Assembly (NCBI GenBank): GCA_963972525.1
Contig: CAXAUZ010000001.1
Coordinates: 434,001 to 498,000 of the forward strand
Length of the DNA: 64,000 nucleotides
Direction: 5' to 3'
Source of the DNA: Salinilacustrithrix sp003476595
Lineage (GTDB): Bacteria; Actinomycetota; Acidimicrobiia; Acidimicrobiales; Salinilacustritrichaceae
In this document: piece after piece, positions 1 to 9,105 of the stretch
How positions within the stretch are numbered: the first letter of the stretch is position 1
Layout: each line of letters starts with the position of its first letter
Program-made: the position numbers and the translations under genes
Notes under the pieces: generated by a model
What the model saw: the letters and a program-made list of their open reading frames with translations, nothing else
The model's database searches: none
Told to the model about the DNA's origin: nothing

Positions 1-113
1 CTCTGTGTGTGGCGGCTCGCGAGCCGGATCGTGGTGACAGGGCCAGTTCCCAGTCGGCGCACCCCCGAAGTGGTTCGGAGATCGGCGACTGGCAGCTGAC
101 CGAGGCTGCCACC

Positions 114-129
114 GGGGTGTTCGGACCCC
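114..129 (-). terminator. possible weak hairpin after rpsO
   Basis: A short inverted repeat (GGGGT, 6-nt loop, ACCCC) lies immediately after the rpsO stop codon on the minus strand. No T-run follows it, so it may be an mRNA-stabilising or processing hairpin rather than an intrinsic terminator. A separate perfect palindrome (CGGCTCGCGAGCCG) sits at 13-26. In related genomes pnp usually follows rpsO, but nothing of it is visible before the window edge. Confidence 0.25.
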
Positions 130-402
130 TCAGCGGCGCAGGCCGTGCGTGGCGATGATCGCCCGGTAGCGCTCGACGTCGTTCTTGCGGACGTAGTCGA
201 GGAGCCGCCGGCGGCGACCGACCAGCTTGAGCAGGCCGCGTCGGGTGTGGTGGTCCTTCTTGTGGGTCGAGAGGTGGTCGTTGAGGTGGTTGATGCGCTT
301 CGTGAGAATCGCGATCTGGACCTCGGGCGACCCCGTGTCCGACTCGTGGAGGCGGTGCTCGGCGATGAGCTCCGGCTTGAGGCGGTCGATCTGCTCAGAC
401 AT
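130..402 (-). CDS. rpsO: 30S ribosomal protein S15
   Basis: A 90-aa protein with the full length and typical sequence of bacterial S15: the HRLHESDTGSPEVQIAILT stretch near residues 16-34, the DHHTRRGLLKLVGRRRRLLDYV helix region around residues 50-71, and the C-terminal RYRAII segment. S15 binds the central domain of 16S rRNA early in 30S assembly and in several bacteria represses its own mRNA. It is the last visible gene of the broken minus-strand translation cluster, after ribF and the hydrolase gene, separated from the latter by 175 bp. The ATG at 400-402 has a modest GGAG-like ribosome binding site about 10 nt upstream. Confidence 0.97.
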   Translation of the reverse strand: MSEQIDRLKPELIAEHRLHESDTGSPEVQIAILTKRINHLNDHLSTHKKDHHTRRGLLKLVGRRRRLLDYVRKNDVERYRAIIATHGLRR

Positions 403-577
403 ACGTGAAGGACTCCGTTGCTTGCGTGGGTATCGGACCCGGCTGCCCCAACCGGCTGTGCGAGGAGGGGAAGCGGTGGCGTCGGGCGTGGCTCCCGGGG
501 TGGAACCCCCAGGCGCGACGGCACGAGGCCTTCAGGCACCCTACCACCGTGGGTCTGCAGACGCGGTACCCCGGCGG
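403..577 (-). promoter_or_regulatory. rpsO leader / promoter region
   Basis: This 175-bp non-coding gap precedes rpsO. A TAGGGT hexamer on the minus strand (538-543) could be a -10 box, giving a leader of about 130 nt. The leader contains GC-rich self-complementary stretches, for example GGGGG-TTC-ACCCC near 500-515. S15 mRNA leaders are often autoregulatory, but I cannot match this one to a named structure, so both promoter and regulation are inferences. Confidence 0.3.
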
Positions 578-1825
578 CTACTGGGGCAGGGCGGGCTTGA
601 TGTCGTAGGCGTAGGCCGGCCGGCGCCGGCGGGCCGTGAGGCGGGCGAACTCGAGCTTGGGCGTCATCGCCCGGATCGGGGCGTCCGGGGGGTAGAAGGC
701 GCGCTCGACCTCGTCGAGCCGGGCCAGGTCGGGCTCGAGGCCGTGGTCCCGCACGGCCTGGCGGTAGGCGTGACCGAAGCTGCCGTGCAGCAGGTCCGAC
801 ACGATGGCGGGCAGCGTCTCGGGGTCCCGGAGGGGCCAGCAGTGGTTGGCGCCGTCGATGACGACGAACTCGCCCTTCGCCTGGCGGGCGGCGTCCTTGG
901 CCGTCTGCAGCGGCACGGCGAAGTCCCTGGTGCCGTGCACCGCCACGACCGGGATCTCCTCCTGGGCGAGGCGCTGCAGCATCCAGCGGCTGCCCCGGCT
1001 GCGCAGGATCGACACGGCCGGGCCGAGCAGGCGCCAGGGACGCACGGCGTGGCCGACCAGGGTGGGGGCCAGGAGCCGGCCGAGCTTGACGGCCTGCTCG
1101 GGGTTCTTCAGCACCGGCGGCGTGGTCATGGCATCGAGGGCGAGGAGCACGACGACCCCGGCCATCGCCGGGGGGAACAGACGCCCGACGTTGACCAGGC
1201 GGTCCCAGGCGTCGCCGACGATGGCGTCGACGAGGATCACGCCGAGGGCGCGCTCGGGCTCGCTGGCGCACAGCTGGGTGATGACCCGGCCGCCCATGGA
1301 GTGGCCGACGAAGAAGGCCTGCTCGATGCCGAGCTCGTCCAGGGCCCGGCCGAGGAGCCGGGCGTACTCGCCGAAGTTGGCGCCGCCGGAGGGCAGGCCC
1401 TGGGTGCTGCCGTGGTTGGCGGTGTCGATCGCCACGACCTTGAAGCCCATGGAGACCAGGCGGGACAGCGTCTGGGCGTACAGGAACCCCTCGGCGGTGA
1501 AGCCGTGCACCATCACCAGCGGGATGCCCCGGCCGGACACGGTGACGCCGACCTCGTGGCCGTCGGACAGGCGGAACACGTGGCGGGCCAGGCGGGGGGC
1601 CGCCACGAGGCCGCGCTCGGCCGCGCCGTCGGACTCGGGCCCGACCACCGGCATCTCGGCCTCGGGCAGCACGCTCGACAGCGCCCGTCGGGCCCGCTCC
1701 CGGGGCAGCAGGTGGCTGCGGTCCTCGCGGCTCTCGTCGTCGTCGTAGACCGGCTCCAGGGGGTCGACGTGCCCGACGGTGACGGGGATGATCGTCACGT
1801 CCTCGGGGAAGCCGGTCTCGGTCAT
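578..1825 (-). CDS. alpha/beta-fold hydrolase
   Basis: A 415-aa alpha/beta hydrolase. Visible signatures are the oxyanion HGF near residue 107, the nucleophile elbow GHSMGG (residues 174-179, Ser176), an acid in HGTRD (Asp301) and a late histidine in DGANHCW (His328). The first ~80 residues are polar and acidic and lie outside the usual fold. The substrate cannot be told; esterase, lipase or haloperoxidase-like activities all occur in this fold. An in-frame extension up to 2077 exists, but the ATG at 1825 overlaps the ribF stop as ATGA, which fits translational coupling and fixes the start. The extension would only duplicate ribF sequence in another frame. It lies between ribF and rpsO, where the usual cluster has no such gene. 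Confidence 0.85.
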   Translation of the reverse strand: MTETGFPEDVTIIPVTVGHVDPLEPVYDDDESREDRSHLLPRERARRALSSVLPEAEMPVVGPESDGAAERGLVAAPRLARHVFRLSDGHEVGVTVSGRGIPLVMVHGFTAEGFLYAQTLSRLVSMGFKVVAIDTANHGSTQGLPSGGANFGEYARLLGRALDELGIEQAFFVGHSMGGRVITQLCASEPERALGVILVDAIVGDAWDRLVNVGRLFPPAMAGVVVLLALDAMTTPPVLKNPEQAVKLGRLLAPTLVGHAVRPWRLLGPAVSILRSRGSRWMLQRLAQEEIPVVAVHGTRDFAVPLQTAKDAARQAKGEFVVIDGANHCWPLRDPETLPAIVSDLLHGSFGHAYRQAVRDHGLEPDLARLDEVERAFYPPDAPIRAMTPKLEFARLTARRRRPAYAYDIKPALPQ

Positions 1826-2775
1826 GGGGCCAGGATCCGCCGGGCGTCTTCGCAGTCCCGTTGCATCTGCTCGATGAGGTCCTCGACGGTGTCGAAGCGC
1901 TCCTCGCCCCGGAGCCGGGCCACGAAGCGCACCGCGACGCGCTCGTCGTAGAGGTCGCCGGAGAAGTCGAGCACGTGGGCCTCGAGCAGGCTGGCATCCG
2001 CCGTCTCGTAGAAGGTCGGGCGCCGGCCGAGGGAGATCGCTGTCGGCAGCACCTCGCCGTCGGCCCGCACGAACCAACCGGCGTAGATGCCGTCGGCCGG
2101 CAGCAGGATGGAGCCGGGCACGGCCACGTTGGCGGTGGGGAAGCCGAGGTCCCGCCCGCGCTGATCGCCCTGGTGGACCACGCCGCGCACCTCGTGGGGG
2201 CGTCCGAGCATCTCGGCGGCGGACTCGACCTCGCCGGCCACCAGGGCCCGGCGGATGGCGGTGGAGGACACGCGGCCCTCGTCGGCGGTGGGCATGCCGT
2301 CGACGTCGACGAGGGCCATGCCGTGCACGTCGAAGCCGAGGTCGGGGCCGAGCCGGTTGAGCAGTGCCACGTCGCCGCCCCGGCCCTTGCCGAAGTGGAA
2401 GTCGGCGCCGACGATCACCGTGCGGGCCTTGAGGCAGTCGACCAGGACCTCCTGGACGAACTCGTCCGCGGTCTCCGCGGCGCGCTCCTCGTCGAAGCGG
2501 ATGACGACGACGAGGTCGATGCCGGTGCTCTCGAGCAGCTCGAGCTTCTGGTCGAGGTCGCAGAGCAGCTTGGGCGCGGACTCGGGCCGCACGACCGAGG
2601 CGGGGTGCCGGTCGAAGGTGACGACCGCCGAGGCCAGGCCCCGGGCGTCGGCTTCGCGCTGGACCTCGGCGATGACGGCGCGGTGGCCGAGGTGGAGGCC
2701 GTCGTAGGCACCGATCGTGACCGCCGTTCCCTGCCCGAGCTCGGGGCAGCTGGACGTGTCGCGGACGATCTGCAT
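1822..2775 (-). CDS. ribF: bifunctional riboflavin kinase / FMN adenylyltransferase
   Basis: A 317-aa RibF, which converts riboflavin to FMN and then FAD. The N-terminal adenylyltransferase domain shows the nucleotidyltransferase motif GAYDGLHLGH (residues 22-31). The C-terminal flavokinase domain shows GRDLGFPTANV and the later GRRPTF segment. Length is normal. In the canonical order ribF follows truB directly, but here the Tad locus and hipBA separate them by about 17 kb. Consistent with that, ribF has its own putative promoter: TACCCT lies 8 nt before the ATG, suggesting a leaderless transcript. The downstream hydrolase gene overlaps by 4 bp. Confidence 0.95.
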   Translation of the reverse strand: MQIVRDTSSCPELGQGTAVTIGAYDGLHLGHRAVIAEVQREADARGLASAVVTFDRHPASVVRPESAPKLLCDLDQKLELLESTGIDLVVVIRFDEERAAETADEFVQEVLVDCLKARTVIVGADFHFGKGRGGDVALLNRLGPDLGFDVHGMALVDVDGMPTADEGRVSSTAIRRALVAGEVESAAEMLGRPHEVRGVVHQGDQRGRDLGFPTANVAVPGSILLPADGIYAGWFVRADGEVLPTAISLGRRPTFYETADASLLEAHVLDFSGDLYDERVAVRFVARLRGEERFDTVEDLIEQMQRDCEDARRILAP

Positions 2776-2783
2776 CGGAGCGA

Positions 2784-2789
2784 AGGGTA
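2784..2789 (-). promoter_or_regulatory. putative leaderless promoter of ribF
   Basis: TACCCT on the minus strand fits the TANNNT -10 consensus and ends 8 nt before the ribF ATG, so transcription would begin at or next to the start codon. No clear -35 is visible. It is one of eight similar sites in the window. Confidence 0.45.
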
Positions 2790-2814
2790 ACGCCCGCTCA
2801 GGATCCCCTGGGGA

Positions 2815-3726
2815 TCAGAACGAGTCCATGATGTTGATGCCGGCCGGCCCGAGGATGATCACGAACAGGGACGGCAGGATGCAGAAGACCAGCGGGAACA
2901 CGATCTTCACCGGCAGCTGGGCGGCCTTCTCCTCGACCCGGGCGCGGCGCTTCTCGCGGAGCTCCTGGGACTGTATGTGGAGCACCCGGGCGATGGGCAG
3001 GCCGTGGCGGGTCGATTGGCGGATGGCCACGACGAAGCCCTTGAGATCCGGGACGTCGGTACGGGCCACCATGCGGTCGAGGGCCACCTGGCGGTCGACC
3101 CCGACCTGGAGGTCCTGGAGCACCCGAGCGAGCTCGTCGGCCAGGGGGCCGGTGCGTCCCTCGGCGGAACGGGCCATGGCCGCATCGAAGCCGAGTCCGG
3201 CCTCGACCGAGACGGTGAGCTGATCGATCACATCGGGGAGCTGCTTCTCGATGAGGCCCTGGCGCTCGCCCGCCTTGCGATCGAGCCACGCCTCGGGACC
3301 GAGGTAGGCGAGTGCGGCGGTGAGGGCGGCCAGGCCGAGGGACTGGCGACCGGTGTCACCCGACAGCAGCAGCACGATGAGGACGGCGCCGATGGCGAGG
3401 GACAGGACGCGGATGACGAGCACTCGCTCGACCGTCCAACCCTTCTCGTAGAGGCCGGCGAGGTCGAGCTTGCGCTGGACGCGAGCGCCCATGCCGGCGG
3501 AGCTGAACCCCCGGGCTCGGTTGCCGATGGAGGCGAAGAACGGATCGAGGATGCGGGTCTTGGCCGACGCGCTCAGGGCGATCTGGCGGCTGTCGGCGAG
3601 CATGCCGCCACGACCCAGGTTGGCCTGCGCCGTGTCGAGCTCGCGCTCCGCGGTGAGCGCCCAGATCAAGACGCCCACGGCGCCGACGACGAGGGCAGCT
3701 CCGACGATGACGACGAGCAGGTCCAT
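2815..3726 (-). CDS. tadC: Tad pilus inner-membrane platform protein, TadC-like
   Basis: A 303-aa type II secretion F-family (T2SSF) protein. There is an N-terminal membrane helix (residues ~4-25), a pair of helices around 103-145, and a cytoplasmic T2SSF core around 165-275 with the typical LPDVIDQLTVSVEAGLGFDAA segment. A C-terminal hydrophobic helix ends at FVIILGPAGI. TadC pairs with TadB to form the platform on which the ATPase TadA drives Flp pilus assembly. It is the last gene of the minus-strand Tad operon, 1 bp after the VWA-TadB gene. The start is the ATG at 3726. Confidence 0.88.
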   Translation of the reverse strand: MDLLVVIVGAALVVGAVGVLIWALTAERELDTAQANLGRGGMLADSRQIALSASAKTRILDPFFASIGNRARGFSSAGMGARVQRKLDLAGLYEKGWTVERVLVIRVLSLAIGAVLIVLLLSGDTGRQSLGLAALTAALAYLGPEAWLDRKAGERQGLIEKQLPDVIDQLTVSVEAGLGFDAAMARSAEGRTGPLADELARVLQDLQVGVDRQVALDRMVARTDVPDLKGFVVAIRQSTRHGLPIARVLHIQSQELREKRRARVEEKAAQLPVKIVFPLVFCILPSLFVIILGPAGINIMDSF

Positions 3727-3727
3727 C

Positions 3728-5704
3728 TCAGTACTCCACGTCGATCAGCTTCTTCAGCCACAGCGCACCGGCGACGAGCAGGCCCACCGCCACGCCCAGC
3801 ATGACGAGCCCGATGGTGCGGCTGAAGAGGGGGTCCATGTAGTCGGGGTTGGAGCTGTAGAGGATCAGGCCCATGCCGATGGGCAGGAAACCCAGCACCA
3901 TGGCCGAGATCTTGCCTTCCGCGGTGAGGGCGGCGACCTGGCGCTTGAGCCGGTTGCGGGCGCGGATGGTCTCACCGACCTGATCCAGGATCTGGGCCAG
4001 GTCACCACCGACCGAGCGGTTGATGCGCATGGCGTCCACGACCCACGCGAAGTCCTCGTTCTGGACGCGCCCGGCGACGCCGTCGAGGGCATCTTCCACG
4101 TCACGTCCGAGTCGGGTCTCGAGGATGGCGCGGCGGAACTCCTGACCGAGGGGGGCGTCCATCTCCTCGGCAACGGTGTCGATGGCCTGCCCCACGCCGA
4201 ACCCCGAGCGCAGCGAGCCGGACATGATCATCAGCGCGTCGCTGAGCTGGTCGCCGAAGTCCTTGTTGCGTCGGGAGGCCTTCGCCCGCAAGAACGCGCC
4301 GGCGCCCAGGAGCGGAACGAGGAACCCGAGCGCACCGACGACTGCACCGAGGAGCAGGTAGCCGAGGACGCCACCTGCGATGGCGGCCGCAGCGATGACG
4401 GCGACGTACTCCCCCGCTCGCATGACGAGGCCCGCACGGTCGAGGGCGGCGTCGATCCGGCCGGTGGACTCCGTGCGCTCGACGGCCGCCGCGGCGACCC
4501 GGGTGGCAGCGGAGCGAACCGAGTCGATCGCCCGCTCGGCCGAGCTCGAGTCGTCGCCGGCGGCGGGCGCGGCGTCGGAGCGTAGGGACCGGCGAGCCCC
4601 TCGGCGCCGCACGATCTCCGATCCGGCGCCGCTCGGGACGGCGAGGGCGATCAGCATGGCGACGGCCCCCGCCACCCCCAGCGCGCCGACCCAGAGGACC
4701 CAGTCCTGCTGATAGAAGGCCGGATCCGCCTCGAAGGTGAGCACGCCCGGCAGTGCGCGCGCCGCGGGTCCCTCGTCGGCGACGCCGGGACGGTCGGGAA
4801 GCGCGAGCTCGACGGAGCCGGTGGCGTCGGTGCCATCGACGGTGATCTCCCAGGTTCCGGTGGGATCTGGTGTGACGGACGCGAAGCGCACCTCGTACTG
4901 GTTGACGATGCGCTGGCCCAGCCCGACGTAGATCCCCGCCAGCGCGTCGGCGTCCTCGGCGGCGACCACCCGGCCGCCGGCGGCTTCGGCGAGCTCGCGG
5001 AGGGCGGCGTCGTCGGTCTCGCCGGTCTGCAGGGCGACGAGGTAGAAGTCGTCGACGCCGCTCTCGAGCGCCTCGGTGGCGGCCTCAGCATCGGCCTGCG
5101 AGTCGGCGTCGGCGCCGTCGCTCAGCACCACGATCGCGTTGCGCTCCGCCGGGGAGGCGCTCGTCTGCTCGGCTGCCAGCAGGATCGCATCGTGGAGGGC
5201 GGTGCCACCTCGGGCCTCGAGTCCGCCGATGGCGTCCGCGGCTGCGCTACGGTCGGTCGTGAAGTCGGCCGCGACTTCGGCGGATGAGCCGAAGCCGATG
5301 ACGCTGACCGGCGTGTCGTCGGGAAGGACGTCGAGCAGGTCGGTGGCGGCCGCCTTGGCCTCGTCGAGTGCCTCGCGGATGGAACCGGAGGTGTCGATGA
5401 CGAGCACGACCCCGACCTGCTGGTCCGCGAGCGCGGTGACCTCGGCCTCGACGGTTGCGCCGTTCTCGGAGACGGTCAGGTCTTCAGGTCTCAGCCCGGC
5501 CGTGGCGACGTCGGGCGAGAGCGCGACCCGGAGGACGACGGACGGGAACGAGGTGATGTCGACGCCGACGACCTCGATGGCCGGGCCGGCGTCCTGGGCC
5601 CCGCTCGGCTGGGCGACGGTGAGGAGCGCGGCCAGCCCGGTGACCAGGGCGACGAGGAGCACCGTCGCCCGGCGCAGGGCCGGGCGGGAGGCGTGCCCGT
5701 TCAC
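3728..5704 (-). CDS. VWA domain-TadB fusion protein
   Basis: A 658-aa fusion of a secreted von Willebrand A domain with a TadB-like platform protein. There is a signal peptide (residues ~12-36). The VWA domain (about 95-270) has an intact MIDAS: DTSGS at 104-108, Thr168 in GGTALHDA, and Asp196 in LSDGAD. A membrane helix follows at ~334-356, then a charged linker and membrane helices at ~432-474. The T2SSF core (~483-600) contains the LRSGFGVGQAIDTVAEEM and RINRSVGGDLAQILDQVGE segments, and two last helices lie at ~600-650. The GTG start overlaps the tadA stop as GTGA. The architecture puts an adhesion-type metal-binding domain outside the cell on the pilus platform; any sensing or adhesion role is inference. 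Confidence 0.88.
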   Translation of the reverse strand: MNGHASRPALRRATVLLVALVTGLAALLTVAQPSGAQDAGPAIEVVGVDITSFPSVVLRVALSPDVATAGLRPEDLTVSENGATVEAEVTALADQQVGVVLVIDTSGSIREALDEAKAAATDLLDVLPDDTPVSVIGFGSSAEVAADFTTDRSAAADAIGGLEARGGTALHDAILLAAEQTSASPAERNAIVVLSDGADADSQADAEAATEALESGVDDFYLVALQTGETDDAALRELAEAAGGRVVAAEDADALAGIYVGLGQRIVNQYEVRFASVTPDPTGTWEITVDGTDATGSVELALPDRPGVADEGPAARALPGVLTFEADPAFYQQDWVLWVGALGVAGAVAMLIALAVPSGAGSEIVRRRGARRSLRSDAAPAAGDDSSSAERAIDSVRSAATRVAAAAVERTESTGRIDAALDRAGLVMRAGEYVAVIAAAAIAGGVLGYLLLGAVVGALGFLVPLLGAGAFLRAKASRRNKDFGDQLSDALMIMSGSLRSGFGVGQAIDTVAEEMDAPLGQEFRRAILETRLGRDVEDALDGVAGRVQNEDFAWVVDAMRINRSVGGDLAQILDQVGETIRARNRLKRQVAALTAEGKISAMVLGFLPIGMGLILYSSNPDYMDPLFSRTIGLVMLGVAVGLLVAGALWLKKLIDVEY

Positions 5705-7089
5705 CGATGTCCCCGGTTGGCGGCCAGAGCCTCGTTCACGACGTTGGACTCGCTGAACAGCTCCTTGGGCAGCTTGAAGCCCTGCTCGAGGAGGCGGTCG
5801 GAGAAGAAGGGCCGGATGCCCGTGGGGACCGGGTGGCCGAGGAAGCGGCCGTTGTCGTCCATGCCGGCGCCGTAGTCGAAGTCGTAGAGCATGTTCATCG
5901 TGATGGTGTCGTTCTCCATGCCGACCACCTCGGACACGCTCGTGATGCGACGGGAGCCGTCGCGGAGGCGGCTGATGTGCACGACGAGGTCGATGGCCGA
6001 GGCGATCTGCTCGCGGATGGCCCGCATCGGCAGGTCGAGGCCGGCCATGAGCACCATCGTCTCCATGCGGGACAGGGCGTCGCGGGGCGTGTTGGCGTGC
6101 AGCGTTCCCAGCGAGCCCTCGTGGCCGGTGTTCATGGCCTGGAGCATGTCGAGGGCCTCACCACCGCGGCACTCGCCGACGATGATGCGATCGGGGCGCA
6201 TGCGCAGCGCGTTGCGGACCAGGTCGCGGATCGTGACCTCGCCGCGACCCTCGATGTTCTGGGGCCGGGACTCGAGGCGGACCACGTGGCGGCGGGCGAT
6301 CTTGAGCTCGACCGCGTCCTCGATGGTGACGATGCGCTCGCCGTTGGGGATGAAGTTGGACACCACATTCAGCAGCGTCGTCTTGCCGGTGCCCGTGCCG
6401 CCGCTGATGAGGATGTTCAGCTTGCCCTCGACGCAGGTGGAGAGGAACTCCATCAACGAGGGGGTGGCGGCACCAGTGCGGACGTAGTCCTCGGAGCGCA
6501 GGACCATCTTGGAGAACTTGCGGATGGTGAGCGTGGGGCCGTCGACAGCCAGGGGAGGGATGACGGCGTTCACGCGGGAGCCGTCGGGCAGGCGGGCGTC
6601 CACCATCGGGGAGGACTCGTCGACGCGCCGGCCGATCGCGGACACGATGCGGTCGATCACGCGGCGCAGTGCGGCCTCGTCGGAGAACGACACCTCGGTC
6701 TCCTCCAGGAGGCCCCGGCGCTCGACCCACACGCCGGTGGTGTCGTTGCACATGATCTCGGTGACATCGGGGTCCTCGAGCAGGGCCGTGATGGGTCCGT
6801 AGCCGATGACGTCGGCGCTGATCTCGTCGACCAGACGGGCCTTCTCGTCGGCGGTGAGCGGCACCGACTCCTGGTTCATGATGTCGGCGAGCGTGTCGCG
6901 AGCCAGTTCGAGGAGCTCCTCGTCGGCCAGCTCACGGCTGTTCGGACGCGCGGCCAGTCGTTCCATCAGGACCGTCGAGACCTGGTGCTTCAGGCGGGCG
7001 TAGGGGTCGGACCGATGCGCCGGGGCGTCCGCGTCCACCTCCTCCATCGGCGTGCCGTCGGCGTTCTTCAGCCGGTCACCGAGTCGCAT
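5701..7089 (-). CDS. tadA: Tad pilus assembly ATPase, TadA/CpaF-like
   Basis: A 462-aa secretion ATPase of the type II/IV family that would power Flp/Tad pilus assembly at the inner face of the membrane. The N-terminal domain covers residues ~30-150. The Walker A motif is GGTGTGKTT (230-238), the Walker B-like segment RIIVGE (301-306), and the His box TGHEGSLGTLHAN (321-333). Length matches CpaF/TadA proteins. The gene sits between tadZ (4-bp gap upstream) and the VWA-TadB gene (GTGA overlap downstream), which supports co-transcription. The ATG at 7089 is the only plausible start near the family N-terminus. Confidence 0.95.
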   Translation of the reverse strand: MRLGDRLKNADGTPMEEVDADAPAHRSDPYARLKHQVSTVLMERLAARPNSRELADEELLELARDTLADIMNQESVPLTADEKARLVDEISADVIGYGPITALLEDPDVTEIMCNDTTGVWVERRGLLEETEVSFSDEAALRRVIDRIVSAIGRRVDESSPMVDARLPDGSRVNAVIPPLAVDGPTLTIRKFSKMVLRSEDYVRTGAATPSLMEFLSTCVEGKLNILISGGTGTGKTTLLNVVSNFIPNGERIVTIEDAVELKIARRHVVRLESRPQNIEGRGEVTIRDLVRNALRMRPDRIIVGECRGGEALDMLQAMNTGHEGSLGTLHANTPRDALSRMETMVLMAGLDLPMRAIREQIASAIDLVVHISRLRDGSRRITSVSEVVGMENDTITMNMLYDFDYGAGMDDNGRFLGHPVPTGIRPFFSDRLLEQGFKLPKELFSESNVVNEALAANRGHR

Positions 7090-7093
7090 GGTG

Positions 7094-8263
7094 CTAGCGC
7101 CTTCCGAACAGGCCGCTGCTGCGGCGCTGCGCCGCAGCGTCGGCCGTGGCGTCGGGGTCGGGTTCGAACCGGTCGACCAGCTCCCAGAGCGGGGCGGTGG
7201 CCGGCGAGGGATCGCCGCCCTCGATGACGGGCACGCCCTGGTTCATCGACACGGGCAGGGTCACGTGGCTCGGGACGAGCACGTCGGGCTGCATGCCGAT
7301 GGTGGCGGCGATGTCGGCGACGTCGAGGCCGACCTTGGCGTTGGAGCGGTTGAGCACGAAGTGGCGCGTGGCCCCGGTCATGCCGATGCGGTCGAGGGCA
7401 TCGATGGTCTTGTGCAGGCCGCGGACGCTGGCCACGTCGGTGGCGGCGACGAACACCAGGTCGGTGGCGTTGTCCATCACCGTGAGGGTGCGTTCACCGA
7501 GGCCCGGGTCGGTGTCGACCACGACGTACTTGAACTCCTGGTGGAGCAGGGTGACCGCCTTGGAGAACGCCTGGGCGGTGATCTCGTCGGCCACGCCCGG
7601 CACCTCGGGGGCGCACAGGGCGAACAAACCCGAGCGGTGCGGGGTGAGGTGAACCTTGACCTCGGTGGCATCGTGGAGGCCGCCGGCGATGGCGTCGCGG
7701 ATCGTGGTCTCGGCCAGCAGGCGCAGGGCGTTGCCGACGTCGCCGAACTGCAGGTCTCCGTCGACGAGCACGACCTGCTTGGGGGCCCGCATGGCGAGGC
7801 CCACGGCCAGGTTCGAGGAGATCGTGGTCTTGCCGGCGCCGCCCTTGGGCGACAGCACCATGATCAGGCGGTGCTGGTCGGCCGCGTTCTCGCTGGTCCG
7901 CATGGTGTGCGACCGGCGCTCGGCCAGCTCGAGGGCCCGCTTGGCCGACTCGCGGATCCGATCGGCATCGGACCCGGGCGGGAGGATGTCGCGCACGCCG
8001 ACCTGCATGGCCCGGGAGAACGCGTCGCCAGTCGGTTCCATGTGCAGCACGACGGTGACTTCGGGACGCTCCTCGTCGAAGCGCTGAGCCACGGTGAAGG
8101 CACGCTCGATGTCGACGGTGCCGTCGACGAGGACGACCTCGACCGACGCCTTGGCGGCGGCGAGTCCACGGTCGAGCGGCGCCGTCTGGACTGGAACGAC
8201 ATCGCCCACTGCGTCCCGCACGGCCTGCTCGAGGTCGTCGGTCGCGGACAGGACGAGGATCAT
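7094..8263 (-). CDS. tadZ: Tad pilus localisation ATPase, TadZ/CpaE-like
   Basis: A 389-aa protein with an N-terminal receiver-like domain (residues ~1-115; it starts MILVLSATDDLEQAV) and a ParA/MinD-like ATPase domain. The deviant Walker A KGGAGKT lies at residues 140-146, followed by VVLVDGDLQFGD and VVVDTDPG. CpaE/TadZ proteins position the Tad machine at the cell pole. The start codon overlaps the cpaB stop by 4 bp. The C-terminal ~25 residues are polar and likely disordered. Confidence 0.9.
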   Translation of the reverse strand: MILVLSATDDLEQAVRDAVGDVVPVQTAPLDRGLAAAKASVEVVLVDGTVDIERAFTVAQRFDEERPEVTVVLHMEPTGDAFSRAMQVGVRDILPPGSDADRIRESAKRALELAERRSHTMRTSENAADQHRLIMVLSPKGGAGKTTISSNLAVGLAMRAPKQVVLVDGDLQFGDVGNALRLLAETTIRDAIAGGLHDATEVKVHLTPHRSGLFALCAPEVPGVADEITAQAFSKAVTLLHQEFKYVVVDTDPGLGERTLTVMDNATDLVFVAATDVASVRGLHKTIDALDRIGMTGATRHFVLNRSNAKVGLDVADIAATIGMQPDVLVPSHVTLPVSMNQGVPVIEGGDPSPATAPLWELVDRFEPDPDATADAAAQRRSSGLFGRR

Positions 8264-9105
8264 CCGACCGGTGCTCCCGGATTGATGACGTTCTCCACGC
8301 TGATGCCCTCGGACGGGACCAGTGCGTCGCCGCTGTGGAGAGCCATGTGCAGGTTCGCGTTCAGCGACTGGGCGTCGCGGACGTAGATCAGGCGTTCGGC
8401 GTCCGGGCCCTCCATCGCCAAGGTCACGAGCAGCGAGCCCTCCGCAGCCGCCACTCGATCGGTCGCCGTCTGGGCGACGGGCTGCTGGGGCAGCGGGTTG
8501 CCCTGGACGTTGGTCACCAGCGCTTGCTGGATGACGATCTTCGCGACCTTCAACCCTGTGCTCGCCGGAGCAGCCGGGTCGACCGGTGCGGCCGGGTCGA
8601 CCGGCGGTGCGGCGAGCGGATCGGCCCCGCCGACGACGAAGTCGCCGCGATCGCCCAGCGCGATCAGCGCCACCGTGTTCCCCGGGACCGGGACGCCACC
8701 GACGAACTGCTCCTGGGACATCGCGAATGTGACCTCGAGCAGCCCCTCGGGGACGGCGACCGATCCGGTGCGGGCGACGGCCCCACCCTCCTCGACGAAC
8801 CGGCTCGCCAGGAGCACCTCACCGGGCACCAGGTCCGTCGCCGTGACCAGGCCGCTGACCGACACGAGGTCAGAGATCACGCCCTCCGGAGCGACCTTCT
8901 CCGGCACGTCCTCGGGCTCGACGAGCGACTCGAGCTGTTCGACCGGCGTCCCGGCCGGCACGGGGGCCGAGATCGTGAGCACCCGGACGAGCTCCTCGCC
9001 CGCCAGCGCCCGGTCCTCGGCACCCTGCACGTACAGGACGAGCACGCCCGTCCCGACGACGGCCATGACGACCGCAGCGATGATTCCGACCAGCTTCTTG
9101 TTCAC
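8260..9105 (-). CDS. cpaB: Flp pilus assembly protein CpaB
   Basis: A 281-aa protein with one N-terminal membrane helix (residues ~5-27) and an SAF-like domain around residues 42-115. A Flp/RcpC-CpaB-type periplasmic region follows, including a Pro/Ala-rich insert near 165-185 (DPLAAPPVDPAAPVDPAAP). CpaB/RcpC proteins work with the secretin in Gram-negatives; in actinobacteria they are thought to line the exit path through the envelope. The GTG start has a GGGAG ribosome binding site 9 nt upstream. A 149-bp gap separates it from the Flp-PKD gene, the only sizeable gap in this operon. Confidence 0.88.
   Translation of the reverse strand: MNKKLVGIIAAVVMAVVGTGVLVLYVQGAEDRALAGEELVRVLTISAPVPAGTPVEQLESLVEPEDVPEKVAPEGVISDLVSVSGLVTATDLVPGEVLLASRFVEEGGAVARTGSVAVPEGLLEVTFAMSQEQFVGGVPVPGNTVALIALGDRGDFVVGGADPLAAPPVDPAAPVDPAAPASTGLKVAKIVIQQALVTNVQGNPLPQQPVAQTATDRVAAAEGSLLVTLAMEGPDAERLIYVRDAQSLNANLHMALHSGDALVPSEGISVENVINPGAPVG

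Noticed and set aside
13..26. Perfect 14-bp palindrome CGGCTCGCGAGCCG near the window start
   Set aside because: Such GC palindromes are common at this base composition; no loop, no T-run and no neighbour visible to give it a role.
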